DNA from: Chloroflexota bacterium
GTDB taxonomy: Bacteria > Chloroflexota > Dehalococcoidia > Lucifugimonadales > Lucifugimonadaceae
Direction of reading: 5' to 3'
DNA: 55,101 nucleotides
Assembly (NCBI GenBank): GCA_027623655.1
Contig: JAQBVG010000003.1
Coordinates: forward strand, 1 to 55,101
Both the position numbers and the translations under genes were made by a program. The notes under the pieces are model-generated. The model searched no databases. It was not told where the DNA came from and saw nothing but the letters and a program-made list of their open reading frames with translations. Shown here one piece after another: positions 51,644 through 55,101 of this stretch. Each line of letters opens with the position of its first letter. Within the stretch, counting starts at the first letter, position 1.

Positions 51644-52279
51644 ATGGACGCGATTACGCTCAACGCTGAAATTCGCACCTCGCTCGGTAAGAAAAACCGG
51701 GCGCTCAGACGACAGGGAATCACCCCGATTCACATGTACGGTCTGGCCAGGGAGTCTGAAACACTTCAGGCTGACGAGGTTGAACTCAAAACGGCCCTCC
51801 GTTCCGCAGGCCGGACCACTCCGGTCACCCTTAAAGTAAACGGCAGCGGCGAAACAGTTACGATTGTTCGATCGATCGCCCGCCATGCTGTTAGTGGAGC
51901 GATTCAGCACGTAGATTTCGAACGTGTTGACATACTCGAAGAAATGGAAACTCCAGTTCCCATTCGACTCATCGGCCAGGACGATGCTCCCGGAACTGAC
52001 GGTGGCGCAGGCGTGGTAACACAGGGCATGTTCGAGCTTCAAGTGAGAGCAAGGCCTTTCGATATTCCACACGAGATTGTCGTTGACTGCTCGGGCTTAA
52101 TGGAAACTGACTCAGCAATACTTGCAGGAGACGTGATCCTCCCTGCAGGAGTTTCGTTTGTCGGCTCGGCAGACGAGCGCGTGGCATGGATTCAGCCGCC
52201 ACGTGTAACGGCCGAAGAAGACCTCTTGCCAGTTAGCGAAGACGAGGAAGTCGAAGACGATGAAACCGTCGACGACTAG
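51644..52279 (+). CDS. rplY: 50S ribosomal protein L25/general stress protein Ctc
   Basis: LNAEIRTSLGKKNRALRRQGITPIHMYGLARESETL; L25 TL5/Ctc-type C-terminal domain with acidic tail. Confidence 0.9.
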   Translation: MDAITLNAEIRTSLGKKNRALRRQGITPIHMYGLARESETLQADEVELKTALRSAGRTTPVTLKVNGSGETVTIVRSIARHAVSGAIQHVDFERVDILEEMETPVPIRLIGQDDAPGTDGGAGVVTQGMFELQVRARPFDIPHEIVVDCSGLMETDSAILAGDVILPAGVSFVGSADERVAWIQPPRVTAEEDLLPVSEDEEVEDDETVDD

Positions 52280-52361
52280 GATCACGCCGAAGCCGGAGCC
52301 GGAAACAAACCCGAAGAAGAGGGATAGTCAGCACTCTGTGGCGTCTAAACATGAATGTTAG

Positions 52362-52394
52362 AAACACCGCAGCTAATAGCTGCGGTGTTTTTTT
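52362..52394 (+). terminator. Rho-independent terminator after rplY
   Basis: AAACACCGCAGCTA-A-TAGCTGCGGTGTTT followed by a T run. Confidence 0.93.
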
Positions 52395-52558
52395 CTCCGG
52401 CTGTAGACTGCTGTTTGAACTCATTTCCAGTTCAACTCCTTGCACGAACCGGCTTCCGAACTTACTATGCTCATGTGCGCAGTACGGACAGACAGTTCGA
52501 CTCTTGTGCACCAATTAAGTGAAACTCACAACAGAATAAATGGCTCAGGAGGGCAAGG

Positions 52559-54088
52559 ATGGAGACCATCCTCATTGCTGTCCTTGTAGCTCTGGTTGCG
52601 GTAGTCATAGGAGGCGGAATTGGCTTCCAACTGCACAACACCCTTTCGGCGAAATCACAACGAGCAATTGAAGAGGCATCAGCGCAGCAAATGCGCAGGG
52701 CCAATGCTCGAAGCAAGGAGATTCTTCTAGAAGCAAAAGAGCAGGCGCTTCAGATACGCAGCGACGTAGAAGCGAAGCTCAATGAGCAGAGATTAGAAAC
52801 ACAACGCCAACAGAGTCGTCTCGAGGCCCGGGAAGAGACGCTACAGGGCAGGTCCGACTCGCTGGACGAACGTGAGTCCGGGTTGCGAGAACAGCGAAGC
52901 GAATTAGCCGAATCACATTCGGCTCTCGACGAGTTGAAGCGACAGGCCAGTGAACGGCTGGAAACGGTTTCGGGTCTCACCGTGGCTGATGCCAGGCAAC
53001 AACTGCTCGATCAAGCTGAAGAAGATATCCAGTTCGAACTGGCACGCCGATACAGGGATGCCGAACTAGAGGCTCAGGACCAGGCAGACGACAAGGCGCG
53101 TACGATTCTTGCAGCGAGCATGCAGAGGCTCGCGTCTGAGGTCGTTTCAGAAGCAACGATCACGAGTATTACGTTGCCGAACGACGAAATGAAAGGCCGT
53201 TTGATCGGTCGAGAAGGCAGGAATATCAGGGCCATTGAGGCCGCTACCGGAGTCGATCTAATCATCGACGACATCCCGGAGACAATCACCATTTCCTGTT
53301 TCGATCCCATCCGGCGCGAGGTTGCTCGAATAGCGCTCGATCGACTGATTCAAGATGGGCGTATTCATCCCGCCCGGATTGAGGAATCGGTGGAGAAGGC
53401 CCGGACCGAGGTAGACGAGACAGTTCGCAAAGCCGGGCAGAAAGCCATGTTTGACGCCGACGTCAAGGGTCTGCACCCCGAGTTGGTGAAACTGATCGGC
53501 CGACTCAAATTCCGATACAGCTACGGAGAAAACGTGCTGCAACACTCGGTCGAAGTTGGCATTGTCGCCGGCATCCTGGCGTCGCAGATTGGTGCCGATC
53601 CGCAGATTGCGAAGACCGCTGGCTTCCTCCACGACATCGGTAAAGCCCTCACCCACGAGGTAGAAGGCCCACACGCAGAGATCGGTGCCGACGTGGCAAA
53701 ACGTTACGGCCAGAAAGAACGGGTCGTAACGGCAGTTCGAGAGCATCACGATCGTGAGATGACCACTGTCGAATCGTTCCTGGTTGCGGCGGCTGATGCG
53801 ATCAGTGCGGCTCGACCCGGTGCCCGGCACGATACGATCGAAAACTACATCCAGAGGTTGGAGGCACTCGAAGAAGTTGCCCGTGGATTCGAAGGTGTCG
53901 AGCGCGTCTATGCTATCCAGGCTGGACGAGAAGTTCGCGTACTTGTTGACCCGGAAAATGTCGACGACATTACTGCTGCCTCACTGGCCCGCAACATCGT
54001 CCAGAAAATCGAGGAGACGCTTGCATACCCGGGCCAGATACGGGTCGTCGTCATCCGTGAATCACGAACGGTCGAGGTCGCGCAGTAA
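52559..54088 (+). CDS. rny: Ribonuclease Y
   Basis: N-terminal TM, coiled coil, KH domain (KGRLIGREGRNIRAIEAATGVDLIIDDIPETITIS), HD domain (FLHDIGKALTHEVEGPHAEIG). Confidence 0.97.
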   Translation: METILIAVLVALVAVVIGGGIGFQLHNTLSAKSQRAIEEASAQQMRRANARSKEILLEAKEQALQIRSDVEAKLNEQRLETQRQQSRLEAREETLQGRSDSLDERESGLREQRSELAESHSALDELKRQASERLETVSGLTVADARQQLLDQAEEDIQFELARRYRDAELEAQDQADDKARTILAASMQRLASEVVSEATITSITLPNDEMKGRLIGREGRNIRAIEAATGVDLIIDDIPETITISCFDPIRREVARIALDRLIQDGRIHPARIEESVEKARTEVDETVRKAGQKAMFDADVKGLHPELVKLIGRLKFRYSYGENVLQHSVEVGIVAGILASQIGADPQIAKTAGFLHDIGKALTHEVEGPHAEIGADVAKRYGQKERVVTAVREHHDREMTTVESFLVAAADAISAARPGARHDTIENYIQRLEALEEVARGFEGVERVYAIQAGREVRVLVDPENVDDITAASLARNIVQKIEETLAYPGQIRVVVIRESRTVEVAQ

Positions 54089-54118
54089 CATCAGTAAGCG
54101 GCGTAAAAGCAGGACCTG

Positions 54119-54148
54119 GAGGTCCGGCGAGTATCGTCGGACCTCTTT
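54119..54148 (+). terminator. Hairpin downstream of rny, terminator-like with a short T tract
   Basis: GAGGTCCGGCGA-GTA-TCGTCGGACCTC-TTT (12 pairs including one G-U). Confidence 0.55.
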
Positions 54149-54264
54149 ACATCTCAATCAGGTGCGGCTGATGGTTGAATCAAACCATTTGTTTCCACAA
54201 TGTTTAGAGTGACCAGTGCAGCATCTGAAAAATCCGATATTGACCAGGTATTAGAAAGACTCGA

Positions 54265-55044
54265 ATGCGGGTACTGATGATCGGTGATGTAGTTGGCAAC
54301 GGCGGTCGACGTGCCGTGGGCAGCCTGCTTCGAGGTCTGAAATCCGAGCTGGGTATAGATTTCGTGACGCTGCAGGGCGAAAACCTTGCGGCAGGTATCG
54401 GACTGTCGGTCGACACGGTTGTTGAGATGGTCGAGGCTGGCGCGGACGTAATCACAACAGGAAATCACGTGTGGGACAAGCGAGAGTTCATCGACAGCCT
54501 CGACGATCCAAGACTTCCTGTTCTACGGCCATTGAACTATCCACCCGGCGTCCCGGGTCGCGGGGCCACGGAAGATTCGGGCCCTGTAGCGGTGATAAAT
54601 CTTATCGGGCGCGTCTGGGTCGGCGAATTCGATTCGCCATTTGCGGTCGTCGATGATCTGCTCGCTGGCGGGTTCGGACAGGGCAAGCCCATCGTTGTCG
54701 ATTTCCACGCCGAGGCAACCTCCGAGAAAGCCGCTCTCGCATGGCACCTCGATGGCAGGGTTGCTGCAGTCGTCGGGACCCACACCCACGTCCCCACGGC
54801 CGACTGCAAAGTCCTGCCTGAAGGAACCGGGTTCGTCTCCGATCTCGGCATGGTCGGTGCCGTGGATTCAATTCTTGGTGTAGAAGTCGAGGGGTCGCTA
54901 AATCGATTTCTCACCGGGTATCGACAGCGCATGCAGCCAGTCCGCACCGGAATGATGAATTTCAATTCCGTTTTGATCGATATCGACGATTCGACAAAAC
55001 TCGCAACTTCGTTGGAACGAGTAGATCGGCAGATCGAGATTTGA
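54265..55044 (+). CDS. ymdB: YmdB family metallophosphoesterase
   Basis: MRVLMIGDVVGNGGRRAVGSLLRGLKSELGIDFVTLQGENLAAGIGLS, VITTGNHVWDKRE, VVGTHTHVPTADCKVLPEGTGFVSDLGMVG; conserved neighbour of rny. Confidence 0.95.
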   Translation: MRVLMIGDVVGNGGRRAVGSLLRGLKSELGIDFVTLQGENLAAGIGLSVDTVVEMVEAGADVITTGNHVWDKREFIDSLDDPRLPVLRPLNYPPGVPGRGATEDSGPVAVINLIGRVWVGEFDSPFAVVDDLLAGGFGQGKPIVVDFHAEATSEKAALAWHLDGRVAAVVGTHTHVPTADCKVLPEGTGFVSDLGMVGAVDSILGVEVEGSLNRFLTGYRQRMQPVRTGMMNFNSVLIDIDDSTKLATSLERVDRQIEI

Positions 55045-55101
55045 GCGATGCCGGCGAACAACCTGGAGACGGCAACCGGTACGACGAATCCGCACCTGCT
55101 G

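Overview
The window reads as a gene-dense bacterial chromosome segment, mostly housekeeping genes. The lineage is probably Chloroflexota-like, inferred only from gene style. Identifiable genes include ligA, pth, serS, lysS, rsmD, coaD, polA, mutM, sucCD, pgpA, ppc, moeB, a cysM-like gene, rplY, rny and ymdB, plus one tRNA-Ser(TGA). Several lipoproteins, two APH-type kinase loci and metabolic enzymes lie between them. The most notable item is a probable selenoprotein at 3694-4587. It is a lipoprotein peroxiredoxin-like protein with an in-frame TGA at the peroxidatic Cys position (VVFYRAYW-U-TFCKRQL). The frame stays open for 111 more codons, and a perfect 6-bp stem with a G-rich loop (SECIS-like) follows the TGA. 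The ORF track splits or truncates this gene. Other points of interest are: a Cys-pair-rich PadR-family regulator next to an ArsM-like methyltransferase with a palindromic operator candidate; a perfect 36-bp palindrome over the moeB stop codon; an Rrf2-MoeB-CysM cluster; a decayed tRNA-Ser copy; and at least two genes apparently broken at short homopolymers. No CRISPR array, rRNA, transposase or prophage was seen. All calls come from reading the sequence; no database search was run.
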